Source of the DNA: Desulfatirhabdium butyrativorans
Lineage (GTDB): Bacteria; Desulfobacterota; Desulfobacteria; Desulfobacterales; DYRK01
Assembly (NCBI GenBank): GCA_020718785.1
Contig: DYRK01000295.1
Span: 1 to 7,297 of the forward strand
Reading direction: 5' to 3'
Length of the DNA: 7,297 nucleotides
Position 1 is the stretch's first letter; every line of letters begins with the position of its first letter. This document shows, in pieces, positions 1 to 5,269 of the stretch. The translations under genes were made by a program, and so were the position numbers. The notes under the pieces are model-generated. The model made no database searches and was not told the DNA's origin. It was given only the letters and a program-made list of their open reading frames with translations.

Positions 1-61
1 GATCATCCGGTTTGTTGAAAAACACCTGAGTTCATGAATCATGTTATGCAGTCATTAAATT

Positions 62-95
62 AATCCCCCTTTTGCAAAGTCGGGCAGGGGGGATT
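62..95. repeat. Inverted repeat AATCCCCC / GGGGGATT
   Basis: AATCCCCC (62-69) is perfectly complementary to GGGGGATT (88-95), an 8-bp stem with an 18-nt intervening segment; a T-G wobble (70/87) could extend it. It lies just downstream of the terminator candidate on the minus strand and could act as a second, weaker transcript end, but its loop is long and no U-tract follows. It is most likely a dispersed intergenic repeat. Confidence 0.5.
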
Positions 96-111
96 TCTCT
101 GTCGCCGCTTT

Positions 112-140
112 AAAAAAATCCCCCTTTACAAAATGGGGAA
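112..140 (-). terminator. Candidate Rho-independent terminator of the minus-strand genes
   Basis: Read on the minus strand, TTCCCC (140-135) pairs with GGGGGA (124-119) across a 10-nt loop, using four G-C pairs, one G-U and one U-A. Seven uninterrupted T residues (118-112) follow directly. Stem plus U-tract is the standard intrinsic terminator layout. It sits about 80 nt after the stop codon of the WHy-domain lipoprotein gene, the last gene read in this direction. The stem is short, so efficiency is uncertain. Confidence 0.5.
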
Positions 141-220
141 GCGGTAATGTTGCGTAACATGAGTTAATGGCGGGGCAGATCAGAGTCGCTGCTTTCTTCC
201 GGAACTCCCTGGATTTCGCA

Positions 221-1057
221 TTATTTATGAAAAGGCACTTCGCCGATCTTCTGGAACGGAAATTTTTTTTCTCCTGCTTCGGGGATATGAAACATCATTT
301 TTCCGGACAGGTCATAAAATGACGATTTTTTTTTCAATACATCTCCCGCAGACCATTCCGGTTCGGAAAAACGGATTTTTACGGGAATATCTATGTTCAG
401 GATGTCTCTTGCTTCGATGGCAGAAGCCGGTTTCACCATGCCTCGGACAAAATCTTTTCCGTCCAGACGGATATAATATTCCAGCCCGTCCAATTGTATC
501 GGAAAATCATTTGTATTTTCCAGAGCGATAACGCAGACCGCGGCAGAGGGTTCAGTCAGAGATAAGCCGGAGATATCCACCTGTTTCAGCGAGACATCGG
601 GCAGGTTCGGAGAGGCAATCTTTCCTTCGATGCAGTAAGGAACAGCAAAGGGTCCCACCCCCACAGTGCCGGATAAGCTGTATGCGATTTTATCTGTCTG
701 AAGAAATCCCTCGGGATATCTGAATATCTCCGAGAGATTAAAGGTGATGGACAGTCCCACGGTTTCCGAACTCACTGATTTTAAAAGAATCCCTTTATCT
801 GTCACGCCTTTTATGAATTTTTTGTCATCCACATTGAAATTATAGGCAATGTTTCGGATTTTCAGACTCAGCGGATTCGGATTTTCTACTTTAAAATTAA
901 ATATCGGCGTAGATTCGAATAAAGAACTGCTTTTCAGCATTATTCCTTTACATTTGACAATCGGTCTGTCAAGCAGTTCCTGTTCTGCAATCGCGGCACA
1001 TCCCCCCAGCATCAGCGTTATCGCTGTCAGTACAAGTAAAACAGTGTTCCGAGTCAT
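221..1057 (-). CDS. Lipoprotein with two WHy (LEA14-like, LEA_2) domains
   Basis: This is a 278-aa predicted lipoprotein. The signal peptide ends in a lipobox LGGC with Cys20; the residues after it (Ala-Ala) fit outer-membrane sorting. Two related beta-rich domains follow, about residues 36-147 and 156-274. Each has the WHy/LEA_2 pattern: a strand leading to an Asn-rich turn (VENPNP at 57-62, LENTNDFPI at 179-187), then a strand pair with DDKKFIKG or DGKDFVRG, and a closing Y.LSG strand. WHy domains occur in plant LEA14 and in bacterial lipoproteins linked to desiccation or envelope stress; the function here is inferred. I chose the ATG at 1057 because an AGGAAGG sits 4 nt upstream and the signal peptide starts there. 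The frame is open up to 1114, but that would put 19 polar residues before the signal peptide. A 389-bp repeat region separates it from the HAD gene, so it may have its own promoter. Confidence 0.85.
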   Translation of the reverse strand: MTRNTVLLVLTAITLMLGGCAAIAEQELLDRPIVKCKGIMLKSSSLFESTPIFNFKVENPNPLSLKIRNIAYNFNVDDKKFIKGVTDKGILLKSVSSETVGLSITFNLSEIFRYPEGFLQTDKIAYSLSGTVGVGPFAVPYCIEGKIASPNLPDVSLKQVDISGLSLTEPSAAVCVIALENTNDFPIQLDGLEYYIRLDGKDFVRGMVKPASAIEARDILNIDIPVKIRFSEPEWSAGDVLKKKSSFYDLSGKMMFHIPEAGEKKFPFQKIGEVPFHK

Positions 1058-1061
1058 TTTG

Positions 1062-1068
1062 CCTTCCT
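1062..1068 (-). promoter_or_regulatory. Ribosome binding site AGGAAGG deciding the lipoprotein start
   Basis: AGGAAGG lies 4 nt upstream of the ATG at 1057. It supports this start over the longer open frame beginning at 1114, which has no comparable site and would bury the lipoprotein signal peptide. Confidence 0.7.
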
Positions 1069-1095
1069 GTAAAAAAAAGCTGTTTATAACGGATT

Positions 1096-1126
1096 TAGTA
1101 AAACGATTTTGCAAATCGTTTTACTA
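1096..1126. repeat. Palindrome A, first copy (14-bp stem)
   Basis: A perfect 14-bp inverted repeat (TAGTAAAACGATTT and its complement) closes on a 3-nt TGC loop. It lies about 40 bp upstream of the WHy lipoprotein start. The core AAAACGATTTTGCAAATCGTTTT recurs at 1275-1301, so this is a repeated element and not a chance hairpin. No U-tract follows on either strand, so it is not a typical terminator. It could affect mRNA folding or be a protein-binding palindrome. Confidence 0.8.
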
Positions 1127-1145
1127 TCTCATGTGACAGACATGG

Positions 1146-1165
1146 ATTCCCGCTTTCGCGGGAAT
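1146..1165. repeat. dRS3-like palindrome ATTCCC(N8)GGGAAT
   Basis: ATTCCCGC (1146-1153) pairs perfectly with GCGGGAAT (1158-1165) around a TTTC loop. The form ATTCCC-N8-GGGAAT matches the layout of the dRS3 repeat known from Neisseria, and similar palindromes are scattered through many other bacterial genomes. I infer a dispersed intergenic repeat; the match does not imply Neisseria ancestry. Confidence 0.7.
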
Positions 1166-1185
1166 GACAGCAGAACAGGATAAAC

Positions 1186-1221
1186 GCCTGAATCTGCATC
1201 AGGCTGCGTAACGTCAGTTAC
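1186..1221. repeat. Two adjacent short hairpins
   Basis: GCCTGA (1186-1191) pairs with TCAGGC (1199-1204) over a 7-nt loop, and GTAAC (1208-1212) pairs with GTTAC (1217-1221) over GTCA. They occupy the spacer between palindrome A and the duplicated HAD gene end. Short stems like these can arise by chance, but their density in this spacer is notable. Confidence 0.4.
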
Positions 1222-1227
1222 CATATC

Positions 1228-1273
1228 TGAACAAATCGTTTCACTCAAAGCCTTCACGGAGTTTTTCGCCGAC
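1228..1273 (-). pseudogene. Exact 46-bp duplicate of the HAD gene 3' end
   Basis: Positions 1228-1273 are identical to 1434-1479 over 46 bp. In the functional copy these bases are the last ten codons (VGEKLREGFE), the TGA stop and 13 bp of downstream sequence of the HAD phosphatase gene. Here the fragment has no gene attached: read upstream, it runs into palindrome A' and a stop codon in the same frame. It is a duplicated gene tail left in the intergenic region. Identity at all 46 positions suggests a recent duplication or continuing gene conversion. Confidence 0.85.
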
Positions 1274-1274
1274 C

Positions 1275-1301
1275 GTAAAACGATTTTGCAAATCGTTTTG
1301 C
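1275..1301. repeat. Palindrome A', second copy
   Basis: AAAACGATTT (1277-1286) and AAATCGTTTT (1290-1299) form a perfect 10-bp stem with a TGC loop, extended by a wobble pair and a G-C pair. The core is identical to palindrome A at 1096-1126. It directly follows the duplicated HAD gene tail, so the order palindrome-spacer-tail occurs twice in tandem. Confidence 0.8.
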
Positions 1302-1345
1302 CATATAAGCGAGCGACCTTAAAGACTTATAATTTTTTTGCGGTA

Positions 1346-1367
1346 GAACAGGCATTTTTGCCTGTTC
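1346..1367. repeat. Perfect 9-bp hairpin GAACAGGCA-TTTT-TGCCTGTTC
   Basis: The stem is perfect over 9 bp. On neither strand is it followed by a T-run, so an intrinsic terminator is unlikely, although the hairpin lies in the 3' untranslated region of the HAD gene and could protect the mRNA end. A similar AGAACAGG...GCCTG arrangement occurs at about 1171-1190 in the other spacer. Confidence 0.6.
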
Positions 1368-1374
1368 ATGATAA

Positions 1375-1396
1375 GGTCAGACAGAAATGTCTGACC
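1375..1396. repeat. Perfect 9-bp hairpin GGTCAGACA-GAAA-TGTCTGACC
   Basis: A perfect 9-bp stem closed by GAAA on the plus strand (TTTC on the minus strand). It is the first strong hairpin met about 50 nt after the HAD stop codon on the minus strand. No U-tract follows, so termination is not supported; mRNA 3'-end stabilisation is possible. Confidence 0.6.
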
Positions 1397-1446
1397 CACC
1401 GATATCTTATAAATCATAATGGTCAGTCGCTTATGAACAAATCGTT

Positions 1447-2181
1447 TCACTCAAAGCCTTCACGGAGTTTTTCGCCGACATATTTCAGCAGAACTTCCGT
1501 TGCTGCATGAGACAGTTGATCGCTGCAATAACCCTTTTTTTTCCGGACACAATGTCTCACATCTTTATGAGCCGTGATAAGAGTTGCCGGATATGCAGCC
1601 GCGTCCAGCATATCAAGATCATTCACTTCATCTCCCAGTGCAATAAAAGGCTCAAAGCCCAAGTCCCGGATACCGGATAATTTGCTCGGCATAAAGGGAT
1701 AAACAAAGAGTTTCCGGTTTTCTCTATAGATATGCCCTGTTCTGCCTCTGCGAACCAAAACTTCTTCTACAATCTTTTCCGGCTCTTCCGCATACATCGG
1801 AATCATAAGTCCCAGACATTCCTCATAGCCGGATAAACGCTCCCAGTCAGGAAGCAGGCTGGTCACATCGTCCCATTTATCCTGATAATTAATCGCTTTC
1901 AAATATCTCCTTGAAACCAGACCGTTTTCCGTAACAAAGCCGCAAAATGAAACATTCTCAAGCTGACAGACCAATCCCTGAACGCTCTGCGCGTTTCTGC
2001 CTGTGGCGATAACTACCGGTATCAGATTGCTGATTTCAGCTAAAAGTTCCGCCGATTTTCCGCTCATGTAGCGATAACCGGACCGCCCCCATACCGGAAT
2101 GCTTTGCGGTTCAGGATGCAGCAGGGTTCCGTCAAGGTCAATAGCCAATGCTTTATTACTCAAGTCTCTTGCAGCGAACAT
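1447..2181 (-). CDS. HAD-superfamily phosphatase (Cof/SPP-like), ter-type biosynthetic cluster
   Basis: This 244-aa protein has all four HAD motifs: I, DLDGT at 15-19 with Asp15 as predicted nucleophile and Asp17 as acid/base; II, the ATGRN segment with Thr60; III, Lys167; IV, GDEVND at 183-188 with metal-binding Asp184 and Asp188. The segment between motifs II and III (about 90-160) is the expected place for a type IIB cap, as in sucrose-phosphate phosphatase and Cof-like enzymes. HAD proteins of this type accompany TRSP- and StiP-type proteins in ter operons, where they are thought to remove phosphate from a nucleotide-like intermediate; the substrate is unknown. The ATG at 2181 overlaps the StiP gene end by 22 nt, pointing to coupled translation. 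An AGGA lies about 10-12 nt upstream. The last ten codons plus stop are duplicated exactly downstream (1228-1273). Confidence 0.88.
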   Translation of the reverse strand: MFAARDLSNKALAIDLDGTLLHPEPQSIPVWGRSGYRYMSGKSAELLAEISNLIPVVIATGRNAQSVQGLVCQLENVSFCGFVTENGLVSRRYLKAINYQDKWDDVTSLLPDWERLSGYEECLGLMIPMYAEEPEKIVEEVLVRRGRTGHIYRENRKLFVYPFMPSKLSGIRDLGFEPFIALGDEVNDLDMLDAAAYPATLITAHKDVRHCVRKKKGYCSDQLSHAATEVLLKYVGEKLREGFE

Positions 2182-3137
2182 GCGGCCCGCGTCCTATATC
2201 TTTCCAATTCCCTGACATTATAAATTATTTTTACATTCCGCCGGTCTGCTAATAAGAGCAGCAGCGGATAATGTTCTCTCACATAAGCAGCATCATGAAG
2301 AAAGTAAATCATTTCAGGAGCCGCGTTTATCAATGCCCGGCAGACTTCATTGCTATGAAGCCTCAGCGATGTCTCTTTAAAAAAATATGCAGGGCGTGTG
2401 AAGCCTGCCGCTTCGGAAAATCTTTCGGGTTCGGGGCAATTCTTATGCCATGTTCTCACCAATTCCTCACGGCAATATTTACGGGGAAAACGGAAAGCTG
2501 CAAACAGGCTTTGGTCATCCACATAAAATGTTCTGGAAAATCCGAGTGTTGCCGCGCCGGTAAAACATGCCGAAGGGCAGAATATATCTTCCTGTGTTCC
2601 TGAAAAATCCGCCCATCCCCAGGGGTCAATCAGAACTGCGAGCGGTCCTGCTCCTGATTTTGCAAGCTCACGCGATACGCCGCCTCTGCCTGTCCAGCCG
2701 TCCACAAAGATAATTTTACGCTCCGGATAATTCTGCCTCAGAGATTCCAGTGCGACCCGGTCCGGTCCCAATCCCGCAAACAAAGACAGCGAAACTGCCG
2801 CAGCTCCCGGAATCAACTGACACAGCCAGTCTGCAATCGGAACCCCTGCTCTGAGAATAGCTGCAAACACAAGATTTTTTCCCTCCGGCTCCCAATGTGA
2901 AACAGCCTTTGCCAGACCGCAGGCAGCGGCTTTGACAGCTTCATTATTAATAAGGAAACGTACTGCTTCCCAGAAATCATCACTCAAATCAGGTTCGGGC
3001 GAAGGAAGTGACCAGAATGTATTGTTTCCGTTATATGCCTTATTCAGCGGACGAAAGTATTGATAATCCTTAAACGGATCAATCTCTTCCCGGAACTGAA
3101 CATAAACAGCCTGCCCCCACAAATTCTCATTTCTCAC
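2160..3137 (-). CDS. StiP-type PRTase-fold protein with C-terminal PELOTA-like domain
   Basis: This 325-aa protein resembles the family variously labelled PRTase_1 or 'cysteine protease StiP', found in ter operons. Visible signatures: ILRAGVPI (94-101), FVDGWTGRGGV (144-154, the PRPP-loop-like motif characteristic of the family), and GTQEDIFCPSAC (180-191) followed by FSRTF. The last 50 residues (IYFLHDAAY, then PLLLLLADRRNVKIIY and a final Tyr-Arg segment) match the PELOTA_1 pattern, a predicted RNA-binding domain fused to this family. The segment VSLSLFAGLGPD (115-126) departs from the conserved HYSISIIRGRGID-like stretch I recall for the family. The start is a GTG at 3137, overlapping the preceding gene by 11 nt; no ATG exists near this end in frame and no clear Shine-Dalgarno is seen, so translational coupling is likely. 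Enzymatic activity (transferase or protease) is unproven from sequence. Confidence 0.8.
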   Translation of the reverse strand: MRNENLWGQAVYVQFREEIDPFKDYQYFRPLNKAYNGNNTFWSLPSPEPDLSDDFWEAVRFLINNEAVKAAACGLAKAVSHWEPEGKNLVFAAILRAGVPIADWLCQLIPGAAAVSLSLFAGLGPDRVALESLRQNYPERKIIFVDGWTGRGGVSRELAKSGAGPLAVLIDPWGWADFSGTQEDIFCPSACFTGAATLGFSRTFYVDDQSLFAAFRFPRKYCREELVRTWHKNCPEPERFSEAAGFTRPAYFFKETSLRLHSNEVCRALINAAPEMIYFLHDAAYVREHYPLLLLLADRRNVKIIYNVRELERYRTRAACSLQET

Positions 3138-4176
3138 TCTTCAATATCCGTTTGACAGAAAATCCCTTTTCATACAATAAGTTTTCGACTTCAGCGGCTA
3201 TGTCGTTATCAATGGGGTCATTGAGAAGATAAAGCGGGGAACAGAGGGTATGATAATTATAAAGATAATACTTTCCGGCTATATCCAACCGGCTGAAAAT
3301 ATGTCTGTTATCTATTTTCCACGGACTTAAAGTGATATGATGAAGAGACAGTTCCGGGTTTTCCTGCACAAATTTCAGACCGATATCGACAGCCTCGCCT
3401 ATTACCAGCAAAGCCCCGCGCAATCCCCTGTTCAGGACAGGCAGAATAACATCCGGCAGGTTTCGCAGCGCGGGTCTCTGAAGAGGAAAATGCCAATTTT
3501 TAAGGCCGGTTTCATCGGGTATCTGCATTCTGTTTTTCGGAGGATCATCATTTTTCAGCAGCCCGCCCGCAGGGAAATCCTCATCTTTATGTTGAAAACG
3601 AAGTAAGGTACGGGTAGAATGACTAATGCCGTGTTCGTGCAGAACAGACCGAAATTGATCCGTGTCATCCGTATTGCGGGTGTCCGCAATGGCAAACAGC
3701 CGGATTCTGAATACCTTCATCGTGTTGCATAATTTCAAAGCCAGCCGGAGGATAGTCCGGCCCGTTGTGATTTCATCTTCCACAAACCATAATTCCGAGG
3801 GATTGCGACGGGGAAGCGGCAGAACGTGATCCGGACCGTGAGAGTGGCTTTCCCTGAAATGAATGCCGTCGGAAGGTCTTCGTGTGGAACACACCCAGTC
3901 TGCACAGATATTCTGCTCCCTGAGCATCTGATGGAAAAGAGCGGAAAGCACAATTCCCGACTCCGCAAGTCCTATAATCAGCGGATGACGGGATATTCCC
4001 TGTTCGGAGAGACTGTCCCTCGCAAGCTTTTCCAGACACCGCTTCCACCTGCACAGCATTGAATGGTTTATGGCTTTCAGTTTGCCCAGACAGGAAAAGG
4101 TAACGGCATTTTGCCGCCGCGAATTATTTTCCCTTTTCAGGTGATAAATATCTTGTGCCGGGTTGATTCTGTCCAT
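3127..4176 (-). CDS. Orotate-PRTase-like phosphoribosyltransferase with C-terminal TRSP domain
   Basis: This 349-aa protein has two parts. The N-terminal PRTase (about 30-200) shows IGLAESGIVLS (68-78), corresponding to the pyrophosphate loop, and STRRPSDGIHFRESHSHGPDH (97-117), a hallmark of the PRTase_2 family of ter operons with its His-Ser-His. It also shows the PRPP-binding loop WFVEDEITTGRTI (130-142). The C-terminal part (about 240-345) resembles the TRSP domain: LLVIGEAVDIGLKF (256-269), a motif reading TLSP (282-285) where the family name motif is Thr-Arg-Ser-Pro, and YYLYNY (303-308). Such proteins are predicted to join a base to phosphoribose in making a nucleoside-like metabolite; this is inference from gene context in the literature. 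The ATG at 4176 follows an in-frame TAA, so it cannot start earlier; only a weak GAGAA-type site precedes it. Confidence 0.87.
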   Translation of the reverse strand: MDRINPAQDIYHLKRENNSRRQNAVTFSCLGKLKAINHSMLCRWKRCLEKLARDSLSEQGISRHPLIIGLAESGIVLSALFHQMLREQNICADWVCSTRRPSDGIHFRESHSHGPDHVLPLPRRNPSELWFVEDEITTGRTILRLALKLCNTMKVFRIRLFAIADTRNTDDTDQFRSVLHEHGISHSTRTLLRFQHKDEDFPAGGLLKNDDPPKNRMQIPDETGLKNWHFPLQRPALRNLPDVILPVLNRGLRGALLVIGEAVDIGLKFVQENPELSLHHITLSPWKIDNRHIFSRLDIAGKYYLYNYHTLCSPLYLLNDPIDNDIAAEVENLLYEKGFSVKRILKSEK

Positions 4177-4179
4177 TTA

Positions 4180-4207
4180 TTTCTCACTTCTCATTTCTCA
4201 CTTCTCA
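4180..4207. repeat. 14-bp perfect tandem repeat at a gene junction
   Basis: The unit TTTCTCACTTCTCA occurs twice back to back (4180-4193, 4194-4207) in the 28-bp gap between the OmpA-domain lipoprotein gene and the PRTase-TRSP gene. It includes the lipoprotein's TGA. Fifteen bases of it (4188-4202) recur exactly at 3124-3138, the next gene junction. On the minus strand it is a purine-rich GTGAGAAATGAGAA stretch that may supply the weak ribosome binding site. Confidence 0.85.
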
Positions 4208-5209
4208 ATAAACCGTAGTATAAGTATAAACCTTGCAAATCCTCCGCCGGGAGTCCTGAACCGGGTAAGGCGCGGGAACATTTGCAGGGATTTTCTCTCC
4301 GTGTCCGACAATCTCCGTATCCACGCGGAAACGCGGATTATCATCTTTGCCTTTTGAAATAAAGGATTCGATATATCCGGCAACCGAGCGGGCCCGGAAT
4401 TCCGAAAGCCGCTGATTTAAAAACTGCCGGCGAGCAGGCTGAATCTGAGGAACCTTATCTTCAACGCCGTCCATCAGACCTTTTATCCGTTCCGTTCCCT
4501 CGGTAAAATTCACCTCATCCGTATAACCCACTGTTTTGACTTTTGCAGCAACTTTTTTATCAGGATGTTTGCCGAGATATGTTTCCTTGTCCGCGACAAC
4601 TTTTTCAAGAAAACTTTTAAGACCATCTTTTCCTTTATCAGACAGTTCATACTTGCCTTTGTCAAAGGAAATGTCCGATTCCAGAGTCTTTGCGCTGCTG
4701 GTCTGAATACTGTAGGTGATCTGCAGGATTTCTTTCAGATCCTCCAATACGGTATTCAAAGAAAGCAGTTGTTCATCTTTTTCCACCTTCTGCACCTGTG
4801 CCACTACGCTGTCTAACTTCGGAACATAGCCGGTCAGAGGATTGTCGCTGTCCCCTGCGGTTTTCTGTTCGAGTTCTTTTCTGGCTTTTTTCGCCAGTTC
4901 GCCGATGGTTTCCACATAAAATCTTCTCAGAATCTTTCTGGATACCTCAAGGCTTTGTCCCGCAGTTTCAACAGCTTTGTCTCTGCTGGATTTATTCAGC
5001 AGTTCTTCTGCTTTTATAAGAGAAGATTCGGCTGCTGCATACTCTTCGCTGTAAACATCTTTTATTTCCAGACTCTTTACGACCTCGAAATGTTCGCGGG
5101 CATCGGACACGCGCCTTGCTGCCTCTTCCCGTGTGAATTTCATCGAACATCCGAATATAAGAGTCACCGCAAGGATACATATCCATGCGTACTGCCGTGA
5201 TAGCTGCAT
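4205..5209 (-). CDS. OmpA-like domain lipoprotein with DUF4398-like N-terminal helices
   Basis: This is a 334-aa predicted lipoprotein. The signal peptide ends IFGC with Cys21; Phe at the -2 position is unusual, and Ser after Cys fits outer-membrane sorting. Residues 27-115 form Ala/Glu/Lys-rich helices (REEAARRVSDAREH, AAAESSLIKAEELL) like the DUF4398 pattern. After a helical linker, residues 177-330 look like an OmpA-type peptidoglycan-binding domain: SFDKGKYELSDKGK, VGYTDE (227-232), LNQRLSEFRARSVAGYI (264-280), VGHGEKIP, and a terminal RRRICKV. An insert of about 30 residues lies between the YTD turn and the LSEFRA helix. The likely role is to anchor the outer membrane to peptidoglycan. 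The ATG has a strong AGGAGG 4 nt upstream. It lies 91 bp after the PEGA/TPR gene and 28 bp before the PRTase-TRSP gene. Confidence 0.83.
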   Translation of the reverse strand: MQLSRQYAWICILAVTLIFGCSMKFTREEAARRVSDAREHFEVVKSLEIKDVYSEEYAAAESSLIKAEELLNKSSRDKAVETAGQSLEVSRKILRRFYVETIGELAKKARKELEQKTAGDSDNPLTGYVPKLDSVVAQVQKVEKDEQLLSLNTVLEDLKEILQITYSIQTSSAKTLESDISFDKGKYELSDKGKDGLKSFLEKVVADKETYLGKHPDKKVAAKVKTVGYTDEVNFTEGTERIKGLMDGVEDKVPQIQPARRQFLNQRLSEFRARSVAGYIESFISKGKDDNPRFRVDTEIVGHGEKIPANVPAPYPVQDSRRRICKVYTYTTVY

Positions 5210-5213
5210 GTTC

Positions 5214-5219
5214 CCTCCT
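5214..5219 (-). promoter_or_regulatory. Strong ribosome binding site AGGAGG
   Basis: AGGAGG ends 4 nt before the ATG at 5209. It is one of the two strong Shine-Dalgarno sites in the window (the other precedes the PEGA/TPR gene), in contrast to the weak sites before the PRTase-TRSP and StiP genes. The envelope gene is therefore probably translated at a higher rate than the enzymes downstream. Confidence 0.7.
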
Positions 5220-5269
5220 GATGTGAAAGATTTTTCATTTTAAAAAGATACATAGTTTCTTTGCATTGC

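Larger units (their letters stand above)
1..220. other. Gene-free 3' flank with palindromic repeats
   Basis: No convincing reading frame is visible. The stretch holds two copies of an AATCCCCCTTT sequence (62-72 and 117-127). The first pairs with a GGGGGATT at 88-95, and the second forms the terminator candidate listed separately. A phrase TGCGTAAC..AGTTA at 151-166 recurs with two mismatches at 1205-1220. G-rich/C-rich repeats of this sort are common intergenic repeats in many bacteria. What lies beyond position 1 cannot be judged. Confidence 0.6.
1305..1434. mobile_element. MITE-like element with imperfect terminal inverted repeats
   Basis: The first 28 bp (1305-1332) match the reverse complement of the last 28 bp (1407-1434) at 22 positions. 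Both ends begin ATAAGCGA and finish TTATAA. Between them lie two perfect 9-bp hairpins, at 1346-1367 (GAACAGGCA stem, TTTT loop) and 1375-1396 (GGTCAGACA stem, GAAA loop). The segment has no coding capacity. Small size, terminal inverted repeats and internal palindromes are typical of miniature inverted-repeat elements. I see no clear short target-site duplication. It could instead be a structured RNA or a composite of unrelated palindromes. Confidence 0.45.

Noticed and set aside
1058..1114. Upstream extension of the WHy lipoprotein to position 1114
   Set aside because: The extra 19 residues are polar and precede a complete lipoprotein signal peptide; the AGGAAGG at 1062-1068 is placed for the start at 1057.
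1346..1396. The two strong hairpins as intrinsic terminators for the HAD gene
   Set aside because: No T-run follows either stem on the minus strand; the nearby T-run (1333-1339) is on the plus strand and precedes the hairpins there.
1098..1479. CRISPR array
   Set aside because: There are only two copies of each repeat, the repeats are of different kinds, spacers are far longer than CRISPR spacers, and no cas gene is present.
1228..1479. 46-bp repeat as a target-site duplication of the 160-bp insert
   Set aside because: It is much longer than any usual target-site duplication, and it is explained better by tandem duplication of the palindrome-spacer-tail unit.
1286..1510. Plus-strand open frame of 74 codons over the palindrome region
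   Set aside because: It spans palindrome A', the MITE-like element and the antisense of the HAD gene end; its composition follows the repeats and no protein family is visible.
3128..3130. ATG at 3130 as the start of the StiP-type gene (ATGA overlap with the upstream stop)
   Set aside because: It lies in a different frame from the StiP coding sequence; the GTG at 3137 is in frame.
3308..4062. Several short open frames on both strands inside the PRTase-TRSP gene
   Set aside because: All overlap a gene with clear PRTase and TRSP-like motifs in its own frame; none carries a signal peptide, domain or plausible start site.
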